In this document: piece by piece, positions 51,309 through 60,258 of the stretch
Layout: each line of letters starts with the position of its first letter
How positions within the stretch are numbered: position 1 is the stretch's first letter
Assembly (NCBI GenBank): GCA_040397235.1
Contig: JBBAWH010000002.1
Location: forward strand, 251,066 to 315,065
Source of the DNA: Limnocylindrus sp040397235
GTDB taxonomy: Bacteria > Chloroflexota > Limnocylindria > Limnocylindrales > Limnocylindraceae
Reading direction: 5' to 3'
Length of the DNA: 64,000 bases
The notes under the pieces: generated by a model
What the model was told of the DNA's origin: nothing
The model's database searches: none
The model's input: the letters and a program-made list of their open reading frames with translations, nothing else
Made by a program: the position numbers and the translations under genes

Positions 51309-51532
51309 GCAAGATGCTGCGCAAGGGCTCAACCTGCCCAATTTGTGCAAAGGCGAAACTGGTGCCGATTGTGTACGGCCTTCCTGGCGCGGAGTTGCGG
51401 CGAGATTCTGAGATGGGCCTCGTCTCTCTCGGCGGCTGCGTTGTAACGGACAGCGATCCAGAGCTTGAGTGCCTCGGCTGCGAGGCGAAGCTCATGCGTG
51501 ACGGTGAGTGGGTACTGATCAATGAGGGATAG
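51305..51532 (+). CDS. Small zinc-ribbon protein (75 aa)
   Basis: C-P-I-C near residue 11 and C-L-G-C near residue 56 form a four-cysteine zinc ribbon. The intervening part contains I-V-Y-G-L-P-G and the ending is W-V-L-I-N-E. Similar short ribbons are often adaptors or nucleic-acid binders. It overlaps its upstream neighbour by 4 bases and the ADP-ribosylglycohydrolase gene by 11. Confidence 0.75.
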   Translation: MSKMLRKGSTCPICAKAKLVPIVYGLPGAELRRDSEMGLVSLGGCVVTDSDPELECLGCEAKLMRDGEWVLINEG

Positions 51533-52451
51533 TCAGCCGAACGATCGACAGCGCCTCATCGGCGGACTTCTCGGTGTGATCGTTGGTGATGCGATCGGTG
51601 TGCCGTGGGAGTTCCAGCCGGCGAACACCGCGCCGCGACCAACGCCCGCCGCAGGATTCGAATCATTTGACCAGCCGCCGGGCACCTGGTCCGATGACGG
51701 CTCCATGACTCTCGCACTTCTTGAGTCACTCCTTGAAGCCGGCTGGGATCTCGACGATCAGGGCCGGCGCTTCTTGGCGTGGTTCGATGACGCGCAGTAC
51801 ACCGCGACCGGTGTCTGCTTCGACTCAGGCATCGCCACCACGGCGGCACTTAATCGCATCCGCGCCGGTACGCCAGCGGCAGAGGCGGGGAGCGATGGCG
51901 AAGAGTCGCAGTCAAATGGTGGCCTGATGCGCATCTTGCCCGTGGCACTGACGGGGCACGACTTGAGCGATGCTGAACTTGTCGCACGCGCCGAGGAGGC
52001 AACCGCCGTCACCCACGCCCATCCGCGGGTGATGGTTGCCTCGGCGATCTACGTGCTTGTGGCACGGGCGCTGCTGCGCGGTGAGGCGCCCCGTCCGGCC
52101 ATTGAAGGGGTACTGGACAGGCTTGGCGACATCTACGCACATACCCCCGACAAACTGGCCCTCGCCGCCAGCTGCCTCGTGCACAAGTCAGGGCTAGGGC
52201 ACGCCTACGTGGCGGACAGCCTGCTGAGCGCCCTCACGGCACTCGAGCAGGGGAACAGCTTCCGCGACGTTGTTGAGCTCGCGATTTCGTATGGGCACGA
52301 CACCGATACAACCGCCGCCATTGCTGGTGGGCTCGCCGGCATTCAGTACGGCGCCGCCGCCGTTCCCGAAGAGTGGATGGTGGCGATGCGTGCGGCTCCT
52401 GGCTGGTTCATCGTTGACACGCTGGCGCACCAGCTTGGTGATCGCGGGTAA
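51522..52451 (+). CDS. ADP-ribosylglycohydrolase family protein (DraG/ARH)
   Basis: The 309-residue protein has the family's magnesium-binding motifs: G-V-I-V-G-D-A-I-G-V-P-W-E near residue 18, W-S-D-D-G-S-M-T-L-A near 56, and G-H-D-T-D-T-T-A-A-I-A-G-G near 261. It would remove ADP-ribose from protein, nucleic acid or a small molecule. No matching transferase is in the window. It ends its operon at a strong terminator. Confidence 0.92.
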   Translation: MRDSQPNDRQRLIGGLLGVIVGDAIGVPWEFQPANTAPRPTPAAGFESFDQPPGTWSDDGSMTLALLESLLEAGWDLDDQGRRFLAWFDDAQYTATGVCFDSGIATTAALNRIRAGTPAAEAGSDGEESQSNGGLMRILPVALTGHDLSDAELVARAEEATAVTHAHPRVMVASAIYVLVARALLRGEAPRPAIEGVLDRLGDIYAHTPDKLALAASCLVHKSGLGHAYVADSLLSALTALEQGNSFRDVVELAISYGHDTDTTAAIAGGLAGIQYGAAAVPEEWMVAMRAAPGWFIVDTLAHQLGDRG

Positions 52452-52477
52452 CGAACTGAAGCAACCAGCAATTAAAT

Positions 52478-52511
52478 AAGAGACCCCGCACCTTGCGGTG
52501 CGGGGTCTCTT
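52478..52511. terminator. Strong intrinsic terminator
   Basis: AAGAGACCCCGCACC and GGTGCGGGGTCTCTT form a perfect 15-bp stem around TTGC. Flanking A- and T-rich bases on both sides make it usable for both the glycohydrolase operon and the opposing histone-like gene. Confidence 0.92.
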
Positions 52512-52562
52512 GCGTTCTAACGAACGTCGCGTGTCGCGCGCGAACGCGCGATGCGATTCGGC

Positions 52563-52961
52563 TTACTTGCCGAAGATGCTCCAGCCGGTACCAGCGGCAG
52601 GAGTCGCAACAGCTGCCTTTGGAGCAGCCTTCTTCGACTTCTTCGCCTTCTTGGCCTTCTTCGCCTTAGGAGCTGCCTTTGGAGCAACCTTCTTAGCGGC
52701 CTTCTTCGCGGTCTTCTTGGCAACCTTCTTCACTGCCTTCTTGGCGGCCTTAGGGGCAGCCTTCTTCGCAGCCTTCTTGGCAACCTTCTTCACCGTCTTC
52801 TTCGCGGCCTTCTTTGGGGCAGCCTTAACAGCCTTCACGGCCTTCTTGGCGACCTTCTTCACGGCCTTCTTCGCAGCCTTCTTAGGGGCGGTGGCGGCGA
52901 CGGCGGCGACGGCGGCAACTGCAGCCTTCTTCGCGACCTTCTTCTTCTTGGTAACTGCCAT
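52563..52961 (-). CDS. Histone-H1-like Lys/Ala-rich protein
   Basis: The 132-residue protein is almost wholly lysine and alanine with a few P, V and T, in K-K-A-A-K-K and K-K-V-A-K-K units, like bacterial histone-H1-type proteins that bind DNA nonspecifically. The last residues (G-T-G-W-S-I-F-G-K) are hydrophobic and different. ATG 52961 is used because TGAGGTGAA lies upstream; the longer frame adds an unrelated leader. The low-complexity DNA means copy number of units may vary. Confidence 0.75.
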   Translation of the reverse strand: MAVTKKKKVAKKAAVAAVAAVAATAPKKAAKKAVKKVAKKAVKAVKAAPKKAAKKTVKKVAKKAAKKAAPKAAKKAVKKVAKKTAKKAAKKVAPKAAPKAKKAKKAKKSKKAAPKAAVATPAAGTGWSIFGK

Positions 52962-53122
52962 CTGTTTCACCTCATTAAACTCCCCAGGCGTTAATCGCCC
53001 GGACGACCTATAGCGTGCCAGACTCGCGCGCATTTGTGAAGCGGTCGTTGCACGTGGTGGTTCGGCGGCGGCCAGGGTGGCGGCGAAGTGGTCGCCAAAA
53101 AAGCGCTGAGGGCGGCGCGAGG

Positions 53123-54628
53123 TTAGGCGGCGGAGGTCGTTGGGGCGTCGGGTTGGCGCGGCGGCAGGTGGATCCCCGCCAACATACAGCGGACCGAACC
53201 CCCCGACCGCTCGATGGTCGGAATGCCGATCGCCAGAATGTGGGCCGAGGTTTCAATGGCGGCGATCTGGTCGGAACGGAGGGCGGCGAGGGCGCGCGAT
53301 GAGAGGACGAAGAGGTGTCCGCGGCTGCCACTCAGTTCCAGTCCGTTCCCTGCGAACTCGGCGACCTGACCCTGATCGATCTCGATCATGTCGCGCCCGG
53401 CCTCGCCCAATCGGGCGGCAATTCGTGCTCGTTCGGCGGGGTCGGGGATGTTGTTGAGCCCCGCCACAACGAAGTTCGTGGCGATGGAGAGGACGACATT
53501 GGTGTGGTAAATCGGCTGCCCCGACTGGTCGGCGGTGTTGAAGACTTCGGCGCTGTAGCCCATCGCCTCACACCACTGGTCAAGGACCGCCTCATTGGCG
53601 CGGCCCGAGCGGGCCATGTAGGCGATGCGATTCACATGGTCGAGGACTAGGGCGCCGGTCCCCTCCAGATAGCGCCCCTCAAGTTCGACGGGGCTGAGGT
53701 CGAGCAGCTGCGAAACCTTGAACCGTTCACGCAGCCCCTCCACCACATCGTTGCGTCGTTCGCGGCGGCGGCTGGGGGTCGCCATCGGGTAGAGCACCAC
53801 CCGCCCATCGTCGTGAGTCGAGATCCAGTTGTTGGGGAAGACCGAGTCGGGGGTGTCGATCCCCTCCCGATCCTCGAACATGAGCACCGCGACACCTTCG
53901 CCGCGGAGGGCGGCGGCGACTGCGGCCACCTCGACCTGCGCCGTCGCGGCCACCGCCAGGCGCTCGGCAACGTTGGCCACCCCCGCCGACTGGAAGGCGT
54001 TGTCGGCTGCCGTCTCGGGGTTGGGTTGGAAGGTGTGCGGGCGAATCATGATCACTGCCGCGGGGGCCTGGGCGGCGGCATGCGGGGCCGGTGGCGCGCT
54101 CGCTCGGCGTTGCTGCAGTTGGCGATCCGTGAGGGCGGTACGCAGCGAGCGCAGGGCAGCCGCAGCGAGTGCGATACCGGCGCTGCGGACGATAACGTCG
54201 TGAATGTCGATGCGGAACGGCGGCGTGATCCCCGACATGTTCGCCCACGCCTGGTTCACCTCAATGCCAATACCGAAGGCGAGTACGGCCCAGAGCGCCA
54301 CCTGCCGAATGTTGAACGGAAGGGCGATCGAGAGGAGCAGCATGTCAACCGCCGCCATCGATAGTTGATCGGGGAGCCACGATGTGGTGAGGAGGTTGGG
54401 GTCAAATTGCAGGATCGGAATGAGCCGTACGATCTCGGTGCCGAGTTCGACACGCTTGTAGTCCACGATAATGGCGTTGTTGGTGGTGAGCTGTACAACG
54501 GCGAGGAGTGCGAAGGCGGCGACGCGGAACGGGAGCCGTCGGCGGTAGGGGGCAAGCCGCGGATGGGCAGCCAAGAGCAGGATCACTGTGGCGGCGACGG
54601 TCGCTCCGATCCAACCCAATCCGAACAT
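53123..54628 (-). CDS. VanZ-like membrane domain fused to a CtlX-type amidinohydrolase
   Basis: Residues about 1-165 are a VanZ-like module with about five spans, including the N-Q-A segment and D-I-H-D motif typical of that family. A Pro/Ala linker follows. From Met194 to the end (501) is a complete CtlX/arginine-deiminase-related domain: P-H-T-F near its start, V-F-P-N-N-W-I-S-T-H (around 264-273), E-G-T-G-A-L, catalytic-type His375 in Y-H-T-N-V, and Cys481 in S-V-R-C-M-L-A. There is no stop or ribosome-binding site between the parts. It may hydrolyse a guanidino compound at the membrane. ATG 54628 is preferred over TTG 54637, because TATCCT overlaps the latter. Confidence 0.78.
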   Translation of the reverse strand: MFGLGWIGATVAATVILLLAAHPRLAPYRRRLPFRVAAFALLAVVQLTTNNAIIVDYKRVELGTEIVRLIPILQFDPNLLTTSWLPDQLSMAAVDMLLLSIALPFNIRQVALWAVLAFGIGIEVNQAWANMSGITPPFRIDIHDVIVRSAGIALAAAALRSLRTALTDRQLQQRRASAPPAPHAAAQAPAAVIMIRPHTFQPNPETAADNAFQSAGVANVAERLAVAATAQVEVAAVAAALRGEGVAVLMFEDREGIDTPDSVFPNNWISTHDDGRVVLYPMATPSRRRERRNDVVEGLRERFKVSQLLDLSPVELEGRYLEGTGALVLDHVNRIAYMARSGRANEAVLDQWCEAMGYSAEVFNTADQSGQPIYHTNVVLSIATNFVVAGLNNIPDPAERARIAARLGEAGRDMIEIDQGQVAEFAGNGLELSGSRGHLFVLSSRALAALRSDQIAAIETSAHILAIGIPTIERSGGSVRCMLAGIHLPPRQPDAPTTSAA

Positions 54629-54658
54629 AGTGAGCAAGGATAGGCGACCCTGCGCCTG

Positions 54659-57600
54659 TTAGCCGACCCGCTCCCTGCGACCGAGTCGCCCTGCGGTGAG
54701 TGGGGCGATCCGCTCGGCTACCAGGTTCGCCACCTCACCGGTGCGCTCGAGGCGCCCCTCTATAAGAAGGAGCGATGCGCTACGCACGGCGTCGCGCATG
54801 CGCGGCCAATCGTTGGCGCGAATGGTGACGTTGGCGATGCCCGTCTCATCTTCGATCGCCAAGAAGACGGTGCCGTGCGCGGTGGGTGGACGTTGACGGC
54901 TGAGCAGCAGGCCGGCGATACGGGCGTGGCCGGGCGGGCGGTGGCGCAGCGCCGCGACGGTGCACGTGCCCGTGGCGGTGAGGCGCTCGCGCCAGAGCTC
55001 GATCGGCTGCATCTTGGGGTCGGCACCGACCAGGCCGTGGGCATCGCTGAGCGCCTCGATCGCACTGACCGGGGTGAGCTCGCTCGGTGCGGCGACCGTG
55101 GGAAGAGGGAGCGCCGCCCCCGCCTCGGCCGCCTGCCAGAGCAGGTCGCGACGCGGCACGCCGAAGGTGTCGCAGGCGCCGGCGCGAATCAGGCGCTCCA
55201 ACGCACTGAGTGGCAGCGCGGTGCGACGCGCGAAATCATCGAGGCTTACAAAGGACCCGCCGCGCTCGCGCTCCGCCACCACGTGTCGCGCCGTGGCGCT
55301 GCCCACGCCGCGCACCATGTTCAGACCGAGGCGCACCGCAACGCTGCGCGCGCGCTGCGAGCCAGCAGCGGCGCGTTCGGCGTCGCTCGGCGTGACGATA
55401 AACGGATCCACCGTGATCGGTGGCAGCGCGCCAACCAGCGGCTCGGTAACAGCATCAACAGTGGAGCGATTCACGCAGACGGGTTCGACGCAGACGCCGT
55501 GCCGGCGCGCGTCGTGGATGAGCGCCTCAACGGGGTAGAAGCCCATCGGCTGCGCGCGGATGAGCCCAGCCAGGTAGTGCGCCGGATAGTGCAGGCGCAA
55601 CCAGGCGCTCTCGAAGGCGGTGCGCGCAAAGGCGGCGGCGTGCGACTTGGCGAAGCCGAACGAGGCGAAGGCGGCGACGCGCGTGAAGAGCTCGGCGGCG
55701 TCGGACTCGCGCATGCCAACGGTGGCGATGGCGCCGTCGACGAAGCGCGTTCGCAGCAGCGCCATCTCGCGTTCGGATCGCGCCGAGCCCATCGCGCGGC
55801 GAAACACATCCGAGGCGCCGGGGGTGAAGCCCGCCACCTCAATCGCGATGCGCATCACCTGCTCTTGGTACAAGATCACGCCGAGCGTCTCGTCAAGAAT
55901 CGGGGCGAGCGACTGATGCGGATAGGTGACCGCCTCGAGGCCGGCGCGGCGACGCAGGTACGGGTGCACCGCGTTCCCTTGAATTGGCCCGGGGCGAATG
56001 ATCGCCACCTGCGCCACCAGGTCGTCCATCTTCACGGGGCGAGTGCGCGGCAGCGACTGCTGCTGGGCGCGACTCTCGATCTGAAAGAGGCCAATGGTGT
56101 CGGCGGCGCCGATCGCGCGCCAGACCTCGGGGGTCTCCTCGGGGAGGGTGTCGAGGTTCGGGCGAAGGTCGAAATCGTGCTCAATAAGAGCCAAGGCGTC
56201 GGTGATGGCGGTGAGGATGCCGAGGCCGAGCAGGTCGAGCTTCACCAACTTCAGCGCCTCAATATCGTGCTTGTCGAACTGCAGCACGGCGCGCCGCCCA
56301 TCGCTGGAGCGCTCCACGGGGGCGAGCTCGTCGAGTGGCTCGGCGGTGGCCACCACGCCCCCCGGGTGCATCGAGCGGTGGCGGGGGAGCCCATCGATCT
56401 CGGCACAGAGGCGCAGCCAGCGGCTCCAGGCGCCCTCGCCGCTGCCAGCCGCAAGGAGGCGACCCCAGCGCGCATCTGCGGCTAGATCCACACCGATCTG
56501 CGCCGGGTCGCCCGTCTCTAGGCGACGCGCCGCCTCGTCGACCAACTCCTGCGGCAGGCCGAGCGCCAGACCCACGTCGCGCGCCGCCGACCGCGCGCGA
56601 TACGTAATAAACGTGCAGACCATCGCCACGTGTCGCGGCCCGAATCGATCGAGCAGCGCATCGATCACCTCGTCGCGTCGGTCCGAGGCGAAGTCCACGT
56701 CAACATCGGGGTACGACTCGCGCCCCTCATTCAGGAAGCGCTCAAAGATCAGGTTGTGCCGAATCGGGTCCACGCGCGTAATGCCGAGCAGATAGGCGAT
56801 CACCGAATCACCTGCACTGCCGCGACCCTGCGCCGCAATGCCGTTGCGATGCGCGCCGCGCACGATGTCGGCGCATAACAAAAAGAATTCGGCGAGCCCC
56901 GTGCGCTCGATCGCCGCGAGCTCACTCGTAATGCGGCGACCCAACTCCACGCCACCAGAAGGGTAACGACCCGGCACACCGGCGTGCACCTGTCGCGCCA
57001 ACTCCTGGTCGGCACTCACCCCTGCGGGCAGATCAATCCCCGCAAAGCGCACCCGCGCAAAGTCCAGGTGTAGATCGGCTCGTGATGTAATCTCACAGGT
57101 GCGCGCAATCGCCGCAGACCACGACGGCTGCATTGCCAACAGCTCGGCCCCAGATCGCAGATGCGCATCGGCGGCGGCAAACTGCAGCGGGCCGAGTCGT
57201 TCAATCGCAACGCCGTGACGAATCGCGGTGACGGTGTCGAGCAGTTCACGTTCACTAGAGTGCGCACAGCGCGGCGCGGCACTCGCCAACAGCGGCAGTC
57301 CACACGCGCTCGCAAGGACGATCGTTTCGGCAAGCAGCCAGGCACCACCAGGGAGCTGCTGATCAACAAGCTGCAGGTGCAACGACCCACCGAAGGCTGC
57401 GAGTCGCTCGGCGGCGGCGCGCGCGCCGGCACGGTCGCCCGTGGCGAGGCGGCGGCTGATCTCACTCTCAACAAAGGGAGAGACCACCAGCAGCGAGCCC
57501 GGCCGTTCCAAACAGTGCTCTTCAAGGAGCGCGTGGGTGAGGCGCGTCACTCCTTTACTGGCGGCGAGGTTGGAGCGGCTCAGCAGGCGCGCCAACGAGC

Positions 57601-58075
57601 GGTACCCCGCCTCGTTCGTGGCGAGCAGTATCAGGCGCGGCCCCAGCTCGGCGTCGGCCACGCCACGCCGCTCGGCATGCGGCACGAGTTCATCGAGGTG
57701 TCGTCGCTGTCGAGCGGGGAGGGGTCGATCGGGGCGCCCATCGACTGCATTCGACTCAGCACCAGAAGCACCGACACGCGGCAGTGGCAGCACCACGCCG
57801 TCGCGATCGGGGACTGCCGGGTCAGCCATCTCAAACTCCACGCCGAGCAGCGCCAGCAGCGAAGCCGCTTCGGCGGCACGCACGAAGCGCACCGCACCAG
57901 AGAGCGAGCCCTCATCGACAAGGGCGAGTCCGCTCAACCCGAGGGCAACCCCCTGCGCCACCAACTGTTCCGGTGTGGCGGTCGCGCGCAGAAAGCTAAA
58001 GGCCGAGCGCGCATGCAGTTCGGCAAACGGCACCAGCGGAATCGGACGCGGCGCATCAGTCAAAGATGCGCTCAA
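54659..58075 (-). CDS. dnaE2: Error-prone DNA polymerase III alpha (DnaE2/ImuC)
   Basis: The 1138-residue C-family polymerase replicates past lesions with ImuA and ImuB. The catalytic aspartates lie in P-D-V-D-V-D-F and L-K-L-V-K-L-D-L-L-G-L. H-P-G-G-V-V, G-L-F-Q-I-E-S and S-F-G-F-A-K-S-H-A-A are also present. The N-terminal PHP domain is degenerate (E-L-H-A-R-S where H-x-H-S is usual), so no proofreading is expected. The OB domain near the end is retained; the long C-terminal clamp/tau region of DnaE1 is absent. TTG 58075 is the only early start; it lies within the end of the DUF6504 gene. Confidence 0.93.
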   Translation of the reverse strand: MSASLTDAPRPIPLVPFAELHARSAFSFLRATATPEQLVAQGVALGLSGLALVDEGSLSGAVRFVRAAEAASLLALLGVEFEMADPAVPDRDGVVLPLPRVGASGAESNAVDGRPDRPLPARQRRHLDELVPHAERRGVADAELGPRLILLATNEAGYRSLARLLSRSNLAASKGVTRLTHALLEEHCLERPGSLLVVSPFVESEISRRLATGDRAGARAAAERLAAFGGSLHLQLVDQQLPGGAWLLAETIVLASACGLPLLASAAPRCAHSSERELLDTVTAIRHGVAIERLGPLQFAAADAHLRSGAELLAMQPSWSAAIARTCEITSRADLHLDFARVRFAGIDLPAGVSADQELARQVHAGVPGRYPSGGVELGRRITSELAAIERTGLAEFFLLCADIVRGAHRNGIAAQGRGSAGDSVIAYLLGITRVDPIRHNLIFERFLNEGRESYPDVDVDFASDRRDEVIDALLDRFGPRHVAMVCTFITYRARSAARDVGLALGLPQELVDEAARRLETGDPAQIGVDLAADARWGRLLAAGSGEGAWSRWLRLCAEIDGLPRHRSMHPGGVVATAEPLDELAPVERSSDGRRAVLQFDKHDIEALKLVKLDLLGLGILTAITDALALIEHDFDLRPNLDTLPEETPEVWRAIGAADTIGLFQIESRAQQQSLPRTRPVKMDDLVAQVAIIRPGPIQGNAVHPYLRRRAGLEAVTYPHQSLAPILDETLGVILYQEQVMRIAIEVAGFTPGASDVFRRAMGSARSEREMALLRTRFVDGAIATVGMRESDAAELFTRVAAFASFGFAKSHAAAFARTAFESAWLRLHYPAHYLAGLIRAQPMGFYPVEALIHDARRHGVCVEPVCVNRSTVDAVTEPLVGALPPITVDPFIVTPSDAERAAAGSQRARSVAVRLGLNMVRGVGSATARHVVAERERGGSFVSLDDFARRTALPLSALERLIRAGACDTFGVPRRDLLWQAAEAGAALPLPTVAAPSELTPVSAIEALSDAHGLVGADPKMQPIELWRERLTATGTCTVAALRHRPPGHARIAGLLLSRQRPPTAHGTVFLAIEDETGIANVTIRANDWPRMRDAVRSASLLLIEGRLERTGEVANLVAERIAPLTAGRLGRRERVG

Positions 58076-58304
58076 GGAACCAGTCTCCCGTGAAGAGATC
58101 TTGGAAGATCAGCACCAACCAGGTCGACCCCACAACTTTCACATACGCGCGATCAATAGGATTCGCCAACCAGCGCTCACTGACTCGCCACTCCTCTACG
58201 ACCGAGACGTGATCAAAGTGTCGATCAAGGCGAACGATCTGTGGGCGGCCGGAACTATCGAGTGTCACGTCAATGCGCTTCGGCGGGCGCAGCACACGCG
58301 TCAC
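58056..58304 (-). CDS. DUF6504-type small protein of the mutasome operon
   Basis: The 82-residue protein has R-V-L-R-P-P-K-R-I-D-V near the start, then a W-R-V-S-E-R-W motif and a C-terminal L-I-F-Q-D-L-F-T-G-D-W-F-L. It occupies the slot between imuB and dnaE2 where small DUF6504 proteins occur in related cassettes. Its role is unknown; constant linkage suggests it helps the polymerase complex. GTG 58304 overlaps imuB (GTGA), and its end overlaps dnaE2 by 20 bases. Confidence 0.75.
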   Translation of the reverse strand: MTRVLRPPKRIDVTLDSSGRPQIVRLDRHFDHVSVVEEWRVSERWLANPIDRAYVKVVGSTWLVLIFQDLFTGDWFLERIFD

Positions 58305-59365
58305 TCCTGCACCTCGGGGTGGGCGCGACGCCAGGTGACGCGGCGTTCGCTGCGCGCATCATCGCCATCGACCACGTCGCCCTGCATCACGCGGTCGGCG
58401 CCAAAGCGCACGGCGATCGCGGCGGTGCTCCAGGCGAGTCGATCCACGCGCGGCGAACGCGCGCCGAGCAGCGTCAGTTGGTCGCCTGTGGCGGGGAGCA
58501 CCCCGTCAAAGCGCAGCTGGGCGCTCACCACCCCGTCGTCACCGAGACCGCTCAGCAACGCGCGCTCCAGTGATGCGAGGAGTAGGCGTTCGATTTGGGT
58601 GCGGTCGGCGCTCGGCACGGGGAGTCGCGCCACGGCGCGTACCGGGGCGGAGCGTTCGCGCGCCAGGTGGAGCCGCGCGATGCCCACGGCCGCACCGTCG
58701 CGCCGCACGCGCACGAGCAGCTCGTCGAGCAGCCGGCGCAACGGGAAGCGGAACTCCTCGAGCGAGGTGAGGGGCATCTCGAACGAGGCGCGTGCGAGCA
58801 GGCGCCGCGGCAGCGGCGCAGGGGCGATTGCCTGCACATCGAAGCCGCGGGCGAGCGTGAGCAGGGCGCTGGCTACGGGCCCGACGCGGGCGGCGAGGGC
58901 GGCACCTTGCGTGCGGGCGAGCGCCCCCACGGTGCGGAGGCCGAGCAGGGCACAGCGCTCCAGGGCGTCGCTCATGCTCTCCGCCGCGTACTCCGTCGCC
59001 CCCAGCGCCAGCGCATCCACGGGGTAGCCGGCCAACCCCTCCGCCTCTTCGCCGGGCGGCACCAGCTTCACCTCATCGCCACCACCACGTGCCAGCAGCA
59101 CCGCAAGTAACCGACTGCTCGACACCGCGGCGCTCGGTCGCTCGCGCAGATGCACGCCAACGGCGCGCAACGCAATTGCCGCAATGTCGCGCTCGCTCCC
59201 GCTGCGCGCCTGCAGTCCGTCGATGCCGATCTCAATCAGTCCGTAAGCATCACTCCCAGCAACAAGCGGCGAGAGGCGACCGAGCGCATGCCGTGCACTG
59301 CGCAGCCGCTCGGTGCGATCGACAAGGCCGCTCAGTGCTGGCCAGTAGAGCGCAAGGGTGCGCAT
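58301..59365 (-). CDS. imuB: ImuB, inactive Y-family polymerase-like adaptor
   Basis: The 354-residue protein has the fold outline of Y-family polymerases but begins L-A-L-Y-W-P-A-L without the D and E catalytic residues, as expected for ImuB, which scaffolds DnaE2 onto the sliding clamp. It is short (ImuB is usually ~450-530): the C-terminal part after the little-finger domain is reduced and no clear QLxLF clamp motif is seen apart from Q-L-T-L-L-G. GAGGTGGC precedes ATG 59365. It overlaps imuA by 34 bases. Confidence 0.82.
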   Translation of the reverse strand: MRTLALYWPALSGLVDRTERLRSARHALGRLSPLVAGSDAYGLIEIGIDGLQARSGSERDIAAIALRAVGVHLRERPSAAVSSSRLLAVLLARGGGDEVKLVPPGEEAEGLAGYPVDALALGATEYAAESMSDALERCALLGLRTVGALARTQGAALAARVGPVASALLTLARGFDVQAIAPAPLPRRLLARASFEMPLTSLEEFRFPLRRLLDELLVRVRRDGAAVGIARLHLARERSAPVRAVARLPVPSADRTQIERLLLASLERALLSGLGDDGVVSAQLRFDGVLPATGDQLTLLGARSPRVDRLAWSTAAIAVRFGADRVMQGDVVDGDDARSERRVTWRRAHPEVQE

Positions 59366-60099
59366 GCCACCTCCTCAACTGGTAGGCGGCCAATGCGCAG
59401 ATCGGCGCGTGCGTTGCGACCCTCATACACATCGACCACGCCACTCGCGCCCGTGCGCGGACCAGCCGTCAACGTGAGCAACACGCGGCGACCAAGTACA
59501 TCGCCACCAACGCGCAACCACGAGACCACCGCACATGAGACCGCGGCATCGGCATGCACGGCAACGGCATCATCGAGCAGCACCATCAGCGAGGTGCCGG
59601 CGCGACGGGCGCGCGCTGCGAGTCGCTCCAGTGCATCGCTGCGCAGCGCAGGGCCGCGCACCAGTGAAAGGTCGAGCACCAACAAATCCGCCGCATCGGC
59701 GGCCAAGAGGGCACCAGCCATCTCGATCGCTTCGCCCGTATGCAGGGGAACCAGAATCGGCAGGTCGCGCAACGCAACGCCGCGCGTTGCCGCTTCGAGT
59801 GGGTCGAAGCTGTGCGCCGCATCGATCCATGCCGCGGCACCGCCCGCCGCTTGCGTTGCCGCCAAGGCGCGCAGGGCCAACGTGGTGCGCCCCGCGCCGA
59901 AGCCGCCGCGCAACAGGGTGAGACCGTCGGGGAGGCCGCGTCGACCGAGCAGCGCATCGAGTGCCGCCACCCCCGTGCCGCGCACCGGCGCCACTCGGAG
60001 AGCGGCGTCGCCGACCTCGACCCCGCGCCGAATGATCCCCGCACCCCAGCGCTGCTGGAGGCGGGTCACAGCCTCGATTCGTGCGGCAGACTCAGCCAT
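59332..60099 (-). CDS. imuA: ImuA-like RecA-fold protein
   Basis: The 255-residue protein has a RecA-like core. The Walker A position reads G-G-F-G-A-G-R-T-T-L with Arg in place of the usual Lys, so ATP hydrolysis is doubtful. Walker B is L-L-V-L-D-L-S. ImuA is the accessory protein of the ImuA-ImuB-DnaE2 mutasome. It is the first gene of the operon; the LexA palindrome lies 15 bp before its ATG. Confidence 0.82.
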   Translation of the reverse strand: MAESAARIEAVTRLQQRWGAGIIRRGVEVGDAALRVAPVRGTGVAALDALLGRRGLPDGLTLLRGGFGAGRTTLALRALAATQAAGGAAAWIDAAHSFDPLEAATRGVALRDLPILVPLHTGEAIEMAGALLAADAADLLVLDLSLVRGPALRSDALERLAARARRAGTSLMVLLDDAVAVHADAAVSCAVVSWLRVGGDVLGRRVLLTLTAGPRTGASGVVDVYEGRNARADLRIGRLPVEEVACAPLRSTGQH

Positions 60100-60109
60100 A
60101 GGACGGCGG

Positions 60110-60115
60110 AGTATA
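60110..60115 (-). promoter_or_regulatory. -10 element TATACT of the imu operon
   Basis: On the minus strand TATACT overlaps the LexA palindrome by two bases and ends 10 nt before ATG 60099, leaving almost no leader. LexA binding would cover the promoter. Confidence 0.6.
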
Positions 60116-60129
60116 GAACATCTGTTCTA
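60114..60129 (-). promoter_or_regulatory. LexA (SOS) box of the mutasome operon
   Basis: TAGAACATCTGTTCTA is a perfect palindrome with the GAAC-N4-GTTC core and the same TAGAAC/GTTCTA frame as the box at 3494-3509. Mutasome operons of this type are LexA-controlled in several phyla, which supports the assignment. Confidence 0.9.
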
Positions 60130-60258
60130 TCTCGTGGGGGGTCGTTTTCGTGCCTGAGAGGCGACCCTGGGCATGGCAGGGCCACCCCCGGCTCGCACGG
60201 CCCGCGGCCCTTCACGCCATACTCCCCTCTAAATAGATGTGGGGGGGACGTAGTACTC

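Noticed and set aside
52563..53033. CRISPR or tandem-repeat array from repeated short units
   Set aside because: The repeats are in-frame Lys/Ala codons of a coding region with no spacers.
59740..60258. In-frame extension upstream of the DHA2 exporter
   Set aside because: It is antisense to imuA and crosses the LexA box; ATG 60259 has a ribosome-binding site and begins the first transmembrane region.
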